A DNA stretch of 64,000 nucleotides from Methylocapsa sp. D3K7 (GTDB lineage Bacteria > Pseudomonadota > Alphaproteobacteria > Rhizobiales > Beijerinckiaceae): NCBI RefSeq assembly GCF_029855125.1, contig NZ_CP123229.1, positions 2,046,001 through 2,110,000 of the forward strand, read 5' to 3'. Both the position numbers and the translations under genes were made by a program. This document shows positions 1-9,162 of this stretch, in pieces; the first letter of the stretch is position 1, and the number at the start of each line of letters is the position of its first letter. The notes beneath the pieces were generated by a model, which was not told the origin of the DNA, searched no databases, and saw only the letters and a program-made list of their open reading frames with translations.

Positions 1-869
1 TGGTGCCCGACGCACAATCATTAGCTTGGCGATTTACTGCATTTCGAAAATTGACATTGGTCCGAAAGCTCGGTGCTGAAGGCGAACGTAGTGTTGGCGA
101 CAACCTCGGAGTGCGAGCCCGTAGGCTGACGTTCAAGATGTTGATCAAGCTCGAGCGAAGCTCTGAGGCCAAATGCCTTGCTAAGATCCGTGTTCACTAT
201 CATGTTCAAACGGCAATGACCAACGCCCAGGAAAAAAGACTGATCGAGGCCTTAGGATAGCGCAGGCCGCAGCCGAATCGCCGCGCGGAGCCGCGCCCCT
301 GGCGCCGTCGTACACATCAAGACGCGAAACGACAGAGACGACGGCGCGCCGCACCGGAAAGCCGATTGACTAGTAACTTTAGGTGCTCAGCTTTTCACTG
401 AAAAAATCCTCGCCTGCGTCTTAGTCATATGCGGACGCCCCCGTTTGGCAAGGGTTTCGGTGGCTTTGACACGTTAATGGTTATTGCTTGTCAATAGTGG
501 CGCCCAGCCCTCAACTGCCGCAAGAAAAATCAATCGCTGGCGTCCCCACAAACCGAAATGGCTTCAAAAGCGCCATACCCTGACGGAGTTATATTAACGA
601 GATTTTCCAGGCTTAAGAATGAATGTCCATCAGCCTCGCCGCTCGTTCTCTATGAGTTGATGCACTTCAAAGTCGATCTCAATGTTTCGCGATTGCGCCA
701 TTTCCATGCTCCGCTACTGTATTTGAACGAGCTCTGTTCATTCGCTGGTCACAGACGGTGAGATCGTCGGCGCTTCGCCGAGGTTTCCCGCCGTATCCGG
801 CTTCAATGGCCGCCGATTTCCGAGCGACGTGATTTTGCTGTGCGTGCGCTGGGCAAGGCACCTCCGGTC
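1..869. other. Left-edge stretch without a convincing gene
   Basis: No convincing gene was found here. A GTG-started frame on the plus strand (3-260) would give 85 residues of basic sequence with no recognised motif, and it lacks a clear ribosome binding site. On the minus strand around 395-470 a few codons read like the N-terminus of a small DNA-binding protein (ETLAKRGRP followed by MTKTQARIFS), but stops lie on both sides. The stretch looks like degraded accessory DNA, in keeping with the broken genes to its right. Confidence 0.4.
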
Positions 870-1703
870 CTAACGGGAGAGAAAATCCGCGACGCGCTTG
901 ATGGCGTCGGCACGCGCCGCAGGGTTCGTCCCGGTATGCGCGCTGCTGCTGCCATTGGCCGTAAAGGCGAGACCATCGACAGTGTGCGCCGGCAAGTCTG
1001 GGTGATCGAAATCGTGATAGGCTTGCGGATAGACAACGATATCGACTTTTTCCCCATGCGCCTTCGCCTTCGCGGCGAGATCGGCGCACGGCGCCGCGGG
1101 CGTCCAGTCATCATCGGCGCCGATCAGGACGAGGAGCGGCATGCGGGACGCCCAGCGGCCATGTTCGAGCGGGACCCGACAGCCCGGGTAAAACGCGATG
1201 GCGCGGGCGAAATCGACGCCGTCCGGGGCGTTGTTAGGCTCTACGGCATAAAGCGTCGACGAGCCACCGTTCGACCAGCCAAGAAGGGAAATCGACGTCG
1301 TGTCGACGTCATCGCGGGCGGCCAAGAAGCGCAAGGTCGCATTGGCGTCTGCAACCCTTTCCCGGCTCGGGCGAACCTCCCGCTCGCTCTCCTTGCATTG
1401 CGATCCAAGGCCGCGCGAGCCAAAACTGTCTGGAAACAGAACGATAAATCCTGACATCGACAACCGTTCGCCCCAGTCGGCATGGCGTGCACTCGGAGCG
1501 CCGCTTTTGTCATTGAGCCCAGCGCATCCATGCAGCGCAACGACCGCCGGATGACGGCCGGCGGTCTCAGGCGTATACAACCAGCCCTGGAGTGTTACGC
1601 CGTCGTATCCTGGTAAGGCCACCCTTTGAGGCGCCGCCTGCGCCGCCACCATGGCGAAAATTGAGGCGAAAACACTCGCGATCAAAAAGCGCACGATCCA
1701 CAT
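870..1703 (-). CDS. Secreted dienelactone hydrolase-family alpha/beta hydrolase
   Basis: The 277-residue protein begins with a signal peptide (MWIVRFLIASVFASIFAMVAAQA). The rest is an alpha/beta hydrolase of the dienelactone-hydrolase type. The oxyanion-hole region reads VVALHGCAGLN, the nucleophile elbow is GWSNGGS with a Ser where many dienelactone hydrolases have Cys, an acidic residue follows in LIGADDDWTP, and the catalytic His lies in QAYHDFDHP. It should act in the periplasm on an ester or lactone, but the substrate cannot be deduced. GAGGAATTCAGCC precedes the ATG. The gene stands alone next to decayed accessory DNA. Family assignment is firm and exact function is open. Confidence 0.8.
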   Translation of the reverse strand: MWIVRFLIASVFASIFAMVAAQAAPQRVALPGYDGVTLQGWLYTPETAGRHPAVVALHGCAGLNDKSGAPSARHADWGERLSMSGFIVLFPDSFGSRGLGSQCKESEREVRPSRERVADANATLRFLAARDDVDTTSISLLGWSNGGSSTLYAVEPNNAPDGVDFARAIAFYPGCRVPLEHGRWASRMPLLVLIGADDDWTPAAPCADLAAKAKAHGEKVDIVVYPQAYHDFDHPDLPAHTVDGLAFTANGSSSAHTGTNPAARADAIKRVADFLSR

Positions 1704-1851
1704 GGCTGAATTCCTCGAAAAATCTTGGTTATAACCAGCCTTACTGCGGACTGAATTAATCCGGTATTTTGAATTTCGCTCGTCAATAGAGAAAATTTCC
1801 TGATCCCTTGAGTCGGCTTTGACATGTCTGAATGCGCCCGCTGATCAAGAG

Positions 1852-2452
1852 TTATTTTGCGGCGACTTTTTTCTTGAATTTGAGTGCCGGTCGCTCTACG
1901 ATGATATCCCATCCGATTGCCGCCATTGCAGACTGCATTGCAGATCGGAAGCGTTTCCGGCGACCGCTCATCGTTTGTTTCGAGGCGTCGTCCGGAATTA
2001 ACACCGCTTGTTTGATGCGAACTTGATCATCAGCAACCCAGACAAGCGCGTCCCCCAGCAACGTCTTGCGTGCCTGCACTGCCTCAATCACAGAATCTAC
2101 GATCGGCTCGACCTTTAGCCGCGGACTCAAAGCATTCAATTGCCTGTAGCCACGTTCCTCAAAGGAAGCGATGCCTGTTTCCAGGTTCGCGTCCCAATGT
2201 TGCAATTCCGCGCGGCTTCCACCAACTAAGTATCCGCCATGACGTTCGATTGTGAATTGCAGTCTAGGCGGATTCCATTTCAAAGTTTCTGCTCGATCTA
2301 GTTTACGAGCCTCCATCTTGGTGTAGTTGGAGCCTGACAATTCATCCCAGCAAGATTGAAGCAACCCCACGACCCGCGCCTTCAAAGGTATCGGCGATCG
2401 GCCCGCTCGGCAGATCCTTCAACTGCGCCACCAACTCATCCTTTTTGCTCAT
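1852..2452 (-). pseudogene. Small conserved hypothetical gene, frameshifted near its 5' end
   Basis: Two overlapping frames together make one protein. The first starts at ATG 2452 behind a good ribosome binding site (GAGAGGATATT) and reads MSKKDELVAQLKDLPSGP before stopping near 2343. The second, one base out of register, carries the rest: SCWDELSGSNYTKMEARKL, NPPRLQFTIERHGGY, then a basic tail (GRRKRFRSAM) ending in Lys-rich sequence. From memory, proteins of this kind in Rhizobiales run continuously through both parts, so a one-base indel around 2365-2385 is the simplest explanation. The second frame has no ATG of its own and a TGA lies just upstream. The function of the family is unknown to me. 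A sequencing error is the alternative to real decay. Confidence 0.65.
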
Positions 2453-3957
2453 AATATCCTCTCGATGTTCGTCGACTAGAAACCGCGCCATCGCGCGAGG
2501 CACCTCCGCGATTGCGGCGCTCGCGGCGTCATACTGTCCTGTCGCTTCCGAAAAGTCTGTCCTCTTGACTCGCGATCATCAGCGAATAAGAACATAATCG
2601 TCGCATGATTGCATTGCCTTCCTTTTCGTCTGTGTGCTGTTTCAAGTCGCGGCGGCGGTTGGTAGCCGGAACCATTGGCGCGTTCGGCAATCTTAAAAGA
2701 TCGGTCAAATAGAGCCGTAGGGCACCATCTTTCCCAGCGCCGCACCGCGACATCCACATACTTTGGGTCCAGCTCGATGGTACAGGCGCGCCGTCCCGTC
2801 TTCGCGGCTGCAATGATAGCAGTGCCAGACCCACAAAAGGGATCAATGATGATGTCATTTCTATCAGAGACGTCGCGGATCGCGTCAGCGATCATCGCGC
2901 AGTTTTTTGTCGTCGGATGATCGGCGAGCTGCTCGAGCCGATTCGGCCCGAAACTCGCGAGCCCTGGATAATTCCAGACATTCGTGCGACACCGACCGTG
3001 CCTTCCGAGCTCGACACGATTTTTGTGGGGGATGTTGCCTTTCTTGAATACGAACACGAGTTCGTGCTGGGAGCGGTAGAGACTTCCCATTCCGCCCGTC
3101 CCTTTGTTCCACACGCATACATTCAGAAGTGTCAAGCCGACCGAACGTCCAGCGTCGAGAAGCTCACGTAAGTGCCGCCAGTCTATGAAGACAAACACCA
3201 CGGCTCCCAGCACGAGCGAATCCGACGTCGCCCGCAAAAAATCAGTTAAGAAGACCGTGAATGCGGCATCGGTCATCTCACCAGAAGCCATTAAAAAATT
3301 AGGGTGAATGATCTTGCCGAGTCCCGAGATGTGGCCTTCGCTTTTTACATTATAAGGGGGTCACAAATTGCCGCTTGCGCCAATAAACCGTCCAGAACAC
3401 GCGAATGAACCTTGTCGTCACGGGCATCTCCGCACAATATGCAATGCTCGTCCAAGAGCCATTTGTCACCGAGACGTGTTACTATCGGTCCTGCAAGATT
3501 GGGTTCAAAAACATCATCCGGGTCAGGCGAATCGCTTTTCTTCGCGGCCTCGATGGTTTGGTCTATCGCGCCAAACGAAAAACCCGTGATTTCCAAATCG
3601 AAATTCAGGTCTGGGTTGGCGTCCAATTCGATCAGGCTCGAAAACTCGAGCGCGAGAAGATCCGGATCCCAACCCGCGAGTTCCGCGAGTCGATTGTCGG
3701 CAATTCGGAGAGCTTTTTTTTGCACATCATCGAGATGATCGAGGTGAACCACCGGGACGCATTGGAGGCCCAGGAACTTTGCCGCTGCCAGTCGGCCATG
3801 GCCCGCGATTAGTTCTCGTCGGTGTCGACGATAAGTGGGCTGACAAAGCCGAACGCCTTTATACTTTCGGCGATTTTTTGGATTTGATCGGAAGAATGCG
3901 TCCGAGGATTATTGCTATAATCGGTTAGCCCCGACGGGGACACATAAGACACTGCTA

Positions 3958-5009
3958 GAGCAATAGCCGATCATGTTGCATCGTATCCTGCGGCGGCGAA
4001 GTAGTTTTTGCATTCCGCTGGAGCGAACAGATCGATGATGCGGCCGATGGCGTCCCAGAGGCCGCCGACGGTTCGCTCGGCAGCCTTACGCAGATGAGCC
4101 TTCAGCTTGGAGAAGGCATTCTCGATCGGGTTGAAGTCCGGACTGTAAGGCGGCAGGTAGAGAAGGCTGGCGTCCGCCGCCGCGATCATCTCCCGCACTC
4201 TTGGCCCCTTATGGCTCGACAGATTGTCCATGACGACGATGTCGCCCGGCCGCAGGTCTGGAACGAGGGCCTTGTCGACATAGGTCTCGAAAGCGTCGCG
4301 GTTGATCGGCCCGTCCAGCACCCACGGCGCGATCATGCCGCGCGTCGTGAGGGCGGCGACAAAAGTCGTGGTCTTCCAGTGGCCATGGGGCACGCCGACG
4401 CGCAGGCGTTCGCCGCGCCGGCAACGGCCATGCGTGCGGGCCATCTTCGTCGAGGCCCAGGTCTCGTCGATGAAGACGAGGCGGTCAGGGTCGAGATCGA
4501 TCTGCCCGTCGAACCAGTCCTCGCGCCGTTTCAGGACGTCGGGGCGATCCTGCTCGCTGGCGTGCGCAGTCTTTTTTTGCGCGTGATCGCATGACGCGCG
4601 AAGAAGCGGCGGATCGTGCCATAGCCGACGACAAGCCCCTTGTCCGCCAGCGTTTGGCGTAACTCCTCGATGGTGATGTCGGGCGTCGCCTCGAGCACGC
4701 AGAGGACTGTGTCCTTATGGGCGTCGATCCGGCCCGACCGACGATCCCCGCCGAGCGCCTTCGGACGCGCGTCACCCCGTTCCCGCGCAAGCTTTCGCCA
4801 GCGGCTGACGCTCGATGCGCTGACCGCGAACCGCGCGCCGGCTTCGCGATGGCTTAGACCCTGCGCAACCGCGGACAGTACACGAACCCGAAGATCGAGA
4901 GACAAGGCTTTCGACATGCCTGCCGGCCTCCTTGCTCCGGCAGACAGTTTGAATCACCTCAAGCCCGATTCGGGAATCCCTTCAGATTCATTCAGGTCGG
5001 ATACTGCTC
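3958..5009 (-). mobile_element. IS630-family insertion sequence (about 1.05 kb)
   Basis: Imperfect terminal inverted repeats are visible: GAGCAATAGCCGATC at the left end, and at the right end (minus strand) GAGCAGTATCCGACC. Both ends abut a TA dinucleotide (3956-3957 and 5010-5011), the target duplication expected for IS630, within the sequence CTAG. The transposase occupies nearly the whole element on the minus strand. Removing the element and one TA restores an open reading frame in the interrupted methyltransferase gene, which fixes the boundaries independently of the repeats. Confidence 0.9.
3971..4917 (-). CDS. IS630 transposase made by programmed -1 frameshift
   Basis: The first frame (4917-4531) encodes the helix-turn-helix DNA-binding part: SHREAGARFAVSASSVSRW and a second winged-helix segment TIEELRQTLADKGLVVGYGT. 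A run of seven A residues at 4572-4578 (minus strand) lets ribosomes slip back one base into the second frame, which continues KKTAHASEQDRPDVLK and contains the DDE catalytic residues: Asp in FIDETW, Asp in VVMDNLSSHKG and Glu in SPDFNPIENAFSKLK. The frame ends AAAGYDAT. Both halves look intact, so the element may still be active. The slippage is inferred from the A-run and from the usual two-frame organisation of IS630 relatives. Confidence 0.88.
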
Positions 5010-5135
5010 TAGCGAGAGATCGGGCGCAACCGCAAAATCCGACTTTGCGATCTCTCGTGTCGGAGTGATAGGCGCAGATGCGATAATAGTGGGTTTGGTA
5101 GCGGGAGAGGCGGAGATGTTGAGTCGCTTGGTCAT

Positions 5136-5570
5136 GGGGCAGCCTGAAGCAAGAGGAAAAACCGAACTCCTGACCGAGATTTGGAGCGGCGATTTCGCCT
5201 AGGCTTGCCTACAACTTAAAGGCCACCTAAAAAGACGACGAAAGATGGTATACTCCTATCTTCCGTCACTTGTCAATGTTTCATAAGTATTTGATAAATA
5301 GATAAATTTTGCCAATTCTATAAATTCTTTGTCAACGCCACCCCTATACTAATTCTTTGTCTGATCACGCCGAAACTGCGGAGATAACCCTATCTGCTAC
5401 GCTCAATTCCGTTTCTTCGTTTTTCCCTGCATTTTTCCCTGTTCTGAGGGAAAATTTTGCCGGAGACCGGTTTGCGCATGACTGTCTCATCAGCCATTGT
5501 TTTTATGGGAGTTTCCGACACTATACGCTTCGACAATCAGAGCGGTTTGAAGACAGTTTGAAAAATATGT
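5136..5570. other. AT-rich non-coding stretch
   Basis: This stretch is distinctly AT-richer than its surroundings (for example 5270-5350) and contains no convincing gene. It lies upstream of the disrupted methyltransferase gene and downstream of the recombinase remnant, so it may have held the methyltransferase promoter. No clear -35/-10 pair could be fixed. A plus-strand frame at 5357-5617 has no recognisable motif. Confidence 0.4.
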
Positions 5571-5933
5571 TCACTTTTCGCGCTCTTTTTTCGCCCGCGC
5601 GATTTCCAATTTCGTGATCGCCGATTGCGCCAGCGCCGGGTCTCTGCAGAAGTAATGCGAATCCAAAATTGATCGGACATCGCGCAAGCTATGGCCGGTG
5701 ATGGTTGCGATCTCAGCCTCGGTTCCACCGGCCAGAAAGAACCGCAGGACGGCCGTTCCCCTTAGGTCATGGAATGTCACGCCGGATACTCCGGCAGCCG
5801 TACATCCCTTACGCCAAGAGGCATGAAAGCCGTTTGCAGTCCATGCCCGGCCGCGCGTACTTATGAGGATTAATGGCCCGCGTTTTTTGCTGGCGTCGAA
5901 CGCCACTTTCAGTGGCGCCCCGACCGGGACCGT
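5571..5933 (-). pseudogene. Tyrosine recombinase (integrase), C-terminal remnant
   Basis: About 120 codons match the C-terminal catalytic part of phage-type tyrosine recombinases. Visible are TANGFHASWRKG, the box II motif FHDLRGTA (His-x-x-Arg), TEAEIATITGHSLRDV with the second His, and the nucleophile Tyr in ILDSHYF. The N-terminal core-binding domain and the first catalytic Arg are missing. Upstream, at about 5931, the frame runs directly into a piece of an unrelated flavin oxidoreductase, so the gene was cut by a deletion or recombination. It probably marks a lost mobile island or prophage, together with the nearby phage-type methyltransferase. Confidence 0.78.
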
Positions 5934-6466
5934 CGAGTGTCGACGGAATGACCAATTCGATGATAGGGCGGCGCGACCAGCCAAAAGTGCGCGCATCGAA
6001 ATAGGCTCTCTCCATATAGGTGAGGCTCGGGGCAATGATGATGCCAGAGGCGTGGTGTTCCGACGGCGCGCGCCCCAGCAAATCGGACAGCGCGACATTC
6101 ATGCGAAAGGTCGAGATACCCCGCATCCCGTGCCGAGAATTTCGTAACTTCTCGTTTCGTGTGGCTGCCGTCGACCTTCAAAAAGGTTCCGTTGCCCAAA
6201 GGCAGGAAGTTAGACACCGGGCGCTCGACGATCCGCAGTCCATGCACGGCAAGATCGAGGTCACGAATGATTTTTGGGTTCAATAGAGAAACAGCATACG
6301 CCGCGACCGAATTATGAAAGCCTGGACCGAATTCTTCCGTCATCGCGGCGCCACCGGCGATGGGGCGCTGATCGAGCACCAATACCTTGAGACCGGCGAT
6401 CGCCAAATAGGCCGGGCAAACAAGACCATAGTGACCACCGCCGATGATGACCACATCGTACATCAT
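5934..6466 (-). pseudogene. Phytoene-desaturase-like FAD oxidoreductase, internally deleted
   Basis: The start at 6466 is preceded by AAAGGGCGG and opens with a Rossmann FAD-binding motif (YDVVIIGGGHYGLVCPAYLA). VLDQRPIAGGAAMTEEFGPG and a stretch to HTKREVTKFSARD follow, as in the N-terminus of CrtI-like oxidoreductases. At about 6125 the homology jumps in another frame to a region normally hundreds of residues later (STFRMNVALSDLL, SGIIIAPSLTYMERA, GWSRRPIIELVIPSTLD). It then ends at the fusion with the recombinase fragment. A large internal deletion plus truncation explains this pattern. No active enzyme is possible. Confidence 0.75.
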
Positions 6467-6679
6467 CCGCCCTTTCACAAGCCATGAACGGCGAGGATCA
6501 TACTGCAAAAGGCAGTGTTCGGGCAGAAGCGCCGCGTGCGAAGAGAAGCATCAGTTCCCGGCTGGCGGTCCCTCAAACGATCGTCAAGGAGTGTCATTAG
6601 GGTTGGCTTTTGCTGGTTCGAGCTCTATGAGGGAGCGTCTAATATATGCCACTCACTTTCTCAAAGCGGCACGACTCGA

Positions 6680-7156
6680 ATGAACAGAGTGCGGCAAACA
6701 TTTGAACCAACGATCCGCCGGGCCTTTCACCTCTATTGGCGCTGGACAAGGGGGGTGACACTCGGCGTTCGCGGGCTCGCGATTGATAAAGACCAAAGGA
6801 TCTTTCTTATCACGCATACCTATGTTCCCGGTTGGCAATTGCCGGGTGGCGGGGTGGAACCCGGAGAGACGATGGCCGAGGCTCTGGCTCGCGAACTCGT
6901 GGAGGAGGGCAATATCGAAATTCTCGAGCCGCCGGTGTTGCACGGCCTGTTCTTCAACAGCCGGGTATCACAGCGCGACCACGTTGCGCTATTTGTTGTG
7001 CGCTCCTTCCGTCAGCAGCGTGCGCCGGCACCCAATCGGGAGATTGCCGCACACGGCTTTTTTTCTCTCGATGCTCTTCCTGAGGATACGACTCGCGGAA
7101 CACGGGCCCGCATCACCGAGGTTATGTTGGGCGCACCTCTTTCAGAACGGTGGTGA
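6680..7156 (+). CDS. NUDIX hydrolase
   Basis: The 158-residue protein contains a complete Nudix box: GGGVEPGETMAEALA followed by RELVEEGNI, matching Gx5Ex7REUxEExGU. Members hydrolyse nucleoside diphosphates linked to another moiety, using Mg2+ held by the box glutamates. The N-terminus (WRWTRGVTLGVRGLAID) is typical of small bacterial Nudix proteins acting on nucleotides or sugar nucleotides, but the substrate is not predictable. The ATG at 6680 is preferred over an upstream in-frame start at 6515, because homology begins there and the preceding codons look non-coding. The gene diverges from the oxidoreductase remnant. Confidence 0.8.
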   Translation: MNRVRQTFEPTIRRAFHLYWRWTRGVTLGVRGLAIDKDQRIFLITHTYVPGWQLPGGGVEPGETMAEALARELVEEGNIEILEPPVLHGLFFNSRVSQRDHVALFVVRSFRQQRAPAPNREIAAHGFFSLDALPEDTTRGTRARITEVMLGAPLSERW

Positions 7157-7544
7157 CGAAATAGGTGCATGTTCGTGCATGACCGAACAGGGGTGAATTT
7201 GCGCACAGATGGAATAAAAAAGCTGATTCTCCGGCATTGATTTGTCTGGACGACGCCCTCTGCGGCGTTGCATTGGGGTGATCGCTACCGGCGCATTATT
7301 TCTGATGTCTTGGTCTGAAGCGATTGCGATCCCTTTTTGCTCCGCATGGATGGAGGAGGAAGGCGACGCCTGGTCCATATGGTGGGTCGATGGGAAAAGT
7401 GGCGACCGACCAGCCGCCGCCGCCAATGATTACAACAGCGGCGCGGCTCTTTGGGCCTTTCAACCAATCCAGAACCCGAGACATCAGAAGCCGGTCGTTA
7501 ACAGCTGACCATACTTGGCCAATCTGACAACGCTCATCGCATTG
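7157..7544. other. Intergenic stretch of uncertain content
   Basis: No gene is clearly supported. A plus-strand TTG-started frame (7242-7508) encodes a hydrophobic N-terminal stretch that could be a signal peptide (CIGVIATGALFLMSWSEAIA), followed by an acidic, Trp-rich tail. There is no convincing ribosome binding site. A minus-strand frame (7484-7296) covers the same bases. I cannot decide between a small secreted protein and chance. Confidence 0.3.
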
Positions 7545-8025
7545 CTAGCCGCGATGAAAGTCTTCGATTCCGTGATGCCAATGTTTTTCGGTAGCGATAT
7601 GTAGTAGCGCCCGGAAGCGGCCTTTTTGGGCGTCGTCGAGACTGTCGTAAAGAGGCTTTGCTGCGTCGACGAGTTGTTCCAGTTCGCTAGAGCGAGCCGC
7701 AAGGCGTTTGGCGCGTTGCTGTAGGCCTTCAATCACGCTGCGATGCTCTTGAAGTTCCTTGGCCTTGTCGCGCCATTCTGCGATACGCACTGCGCGCGAT
7801 TTTGCCTGTTCGCGTAATGCCGTTTCCAACGCGGGCCAATTCTTTTCCTGCGCCGGCGTCAGTTTGAGCCCGGTTTTCAGTGCTGCGATGCGTGCATCCG
7901 TGATGGCGATTTTCCCATCTTTCGCAATCAGTTGCGCTGCTCCTTTTGGCAGGTTTCACTGCCAGTTTGAGCAATTCGTTTCGCGTCGCCAGCCGCGCTA
8001 TATGTTGCACTAATCCCACACTCAC
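7545..8025 (-). pseudogene. LTXXQ-motif (Spy/CpxP-like) protein, frameshifted
   Basis: The C-terminal frame reads ITDARIAALKTGLKLTPAQEKNW, which contains the LTPAQ signature of the Spy/CpxP-like LTXXQ family, then KAKELQEHRSVIEGLQQRA and AAKPLYDSLDDAQKGRF as in Rhizobiales members. Those are normally secreted, helical, chaperone-like periplasmic proteins. The matching upstream frame hits a TGA at about 7956, and the preceding part (GLVQHIARLATRNELLKLAV) lies one base out of register with no signal peptide. The gene is therefore frameshifted near 7950 and probably lacks its normal N-terminus. A sequencing error would account for the shift but not for the missing export signal. Confidence 0.6.
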
Positions 8026-8197
8026 CAGTCATTAACGTGTCAAGCGTGACTTTGACGAAGTTTTGACGAAATGCCGGGACATTCGAGTCTTGAGTGCAAC
8101 GAAGTATGCCTTCCCGTTAACAACTAAAGCAACCGGGAAACCCGGCTTCAGCTAGAGGAACTCGGATACGCGTACTTCTGACCTGGTGAGAGGAGCA

Positions 8198-9049
8198 ATG
8201 AACGAGCTTTACGTCGACTCCATAATGGTTGCCGGGTCTCTCTTCGCTCTGGTCGCGTGCATCGCGAGTCGTAGCGACGTTCAGCTATATGGACAGGCAG
8301 AAATTGCCTTGCTTTGGACAGTCATAATGACTGGCCTTTGTAACCCGTCCCAATCCTCTGTCCTCTTGACGCAGCAGGACAGAAATCCCGCTTTAACAGC
8401 CACTTCCTCCGATAATCGCGTTTATTCGGAAGAGTTCATCGATACGCCGCAGCATTCTGGACAACAACTGTCTCAGACTGCGCCGCCGAACGCGGCTCTA
8501 GAAAGCGACGTTCTTGATAATGAGCGACAGATCACACCGGGCCCGTTGCTCGGTTTATATTCCTGGACGGCCGTTTATGACATCTCAGAGCACACGGTCT
8601 ATCTACCGGATGGCACAAAATTGGAAGCGCATTCAGGCAAAGGCGACAGGTTGGACGATCCACGTTACGTGCAGGAACGCATGCGTGGAGCGACGCCGCC
8701 CAATGTCTATGAGCTGGCGTTAAGGGAGAAGACCTTTCACGGGGTTCAGGCGTTGCGTCTCAAACCTATAAGCGGCGGTAACACCTTTGGACGGTCAGGT
8801 CTCCTCGCCCACACTTACATGCTTGGTCGGAGGGGTGAGTCCAATGGATGTGTGGTCTTCAAGAACTACAATGTGTTTTTGCAGGCATTTCAAAATGGTC
8901 AGGTCAAACAACTGATCGTGGTGGATAATCTGAAAGTCCGCAACGGGTACGAGCTGACTTTAGCGCAGGCCTCATTCGCGCCAGTACCGTTGAAAATCTC
9001 GACGGTTCAGCGATACGGATTCCCATCTGTCGCGTTGTTGATGGACTGA
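8198..9049 (+). CDS. DUF2778 (Tlde1-type) domain protein
   Basis: The 283-residue protein has a hydrophobic N-terminus (IMVAGSLFALVACIAS, then a second hydrophobic stretch near residue 40), a low-complexity middle and a C-terminal DUF2778 domain from about residue 120. Recognisable parts are YLPDGTKLEAHSGKG, ATPPNVYELALREKTFHGV, HTYMLGRRGESNGCVVF and a final hydrophobic strand. The His and Cys in this last part match the catalytic pair of the L,D-transpeptidase-like Tlde1 fold, which acts on peptidoglycan peptide stems. In this setting a housekeeping envelope role is more likely than a secreted toxin, since no type VI genes are near. GAGAGGAGCA precedes the ATG, which decides this start over the upstream GTG. 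Confidence 0.75.
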   Translation: MNELYVDSIMVAGSLFALVACIASRSDVQLYGQAEIALLWTVIMTGLCNPSQSSVLLTQQDRNPALTATSSDNRVYSEEFIDTPQHSGQQLSQTAPPNAALESDVLDNERQITPGPLLGLYSWTAVYDISEHTVYLPDGTKLEAHSGKGDRLDDPRYVQERMRGATPPNVYELALREKTFHGVQALRLKPISGGNTFGRSGLLAHTYMLGRRGESNGCVVFKNYNVFLQAFQNGQVKQLIVVDNLKVRNGYELTLAQASFAPVPLKISTVQRYGFPSVALLMD

Positions 9050-9065
9050 GCAGGTCGGTGATCTC

Positions 9066-9085
9066 AAAGCGGGGTTTCCCGCCTT
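9066..9085. terminator. Short hairpin between convergent genes
   Basis: AAGCGGG and CCCGCCTT flank a GTTT loop between two genes that converge here (DUF2778 protein and L,D-transpeptidase). Placement suits a bidirectional terminator, but neither side has a long T-run, so the call is tentative. Confidence 0.3.
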
Positions 9086-9162
9086 GCCTATGCCATCATT
9101 GCTGCCATTGCGTGCACCAATCACCAGGGCGACTTGCGTGACCTCCCGCGTCGCGTGCGCTG

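Larger units (their letters stand above)
2476..5135 (-). pseudogene. ParB-domain DNA methyltransferase (prophage type), broken by IS630 and two frameshifts
   Basis: The pieces form one phage-type DNA methyltransferase with an N-terminal ParB/sulfiredoxin-like domain. Reading starts at ATG 5135 (MTKRLNISASP) and runs to the IS630 insertion at 5011. It resumes after the element at 3957 in the same frame (LTDYSNNPRTHS, then KIAESIKAFGFVSPLIV). A frameshift near 3808 moves to ELIAGHGRLAAAKFLGLQ, and another at the C-run 3356-3360 falls inside the catalytic DPPY motif (read as DPLIM). The remaining 271 codons carry the target-recognition part and DPFCGSGT, the SAM-binding motif. DPPY before FxGxG indicates a beta-class N6-adenine or N4-cytosine enzyme. 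As it stands no full protein can be made, and the last 70 residues also look irregular. Such genes usually occur in prophages. Confidence 0.8.

Noticed and set aside
8198..9049. Type VI secretion effector (Tlde1) with immunity gene
   Set aside because: There is no type VI apparatus gene and no candidate immunity gene next to it. DUF2778 proteins are also common as plain envelope proteins.
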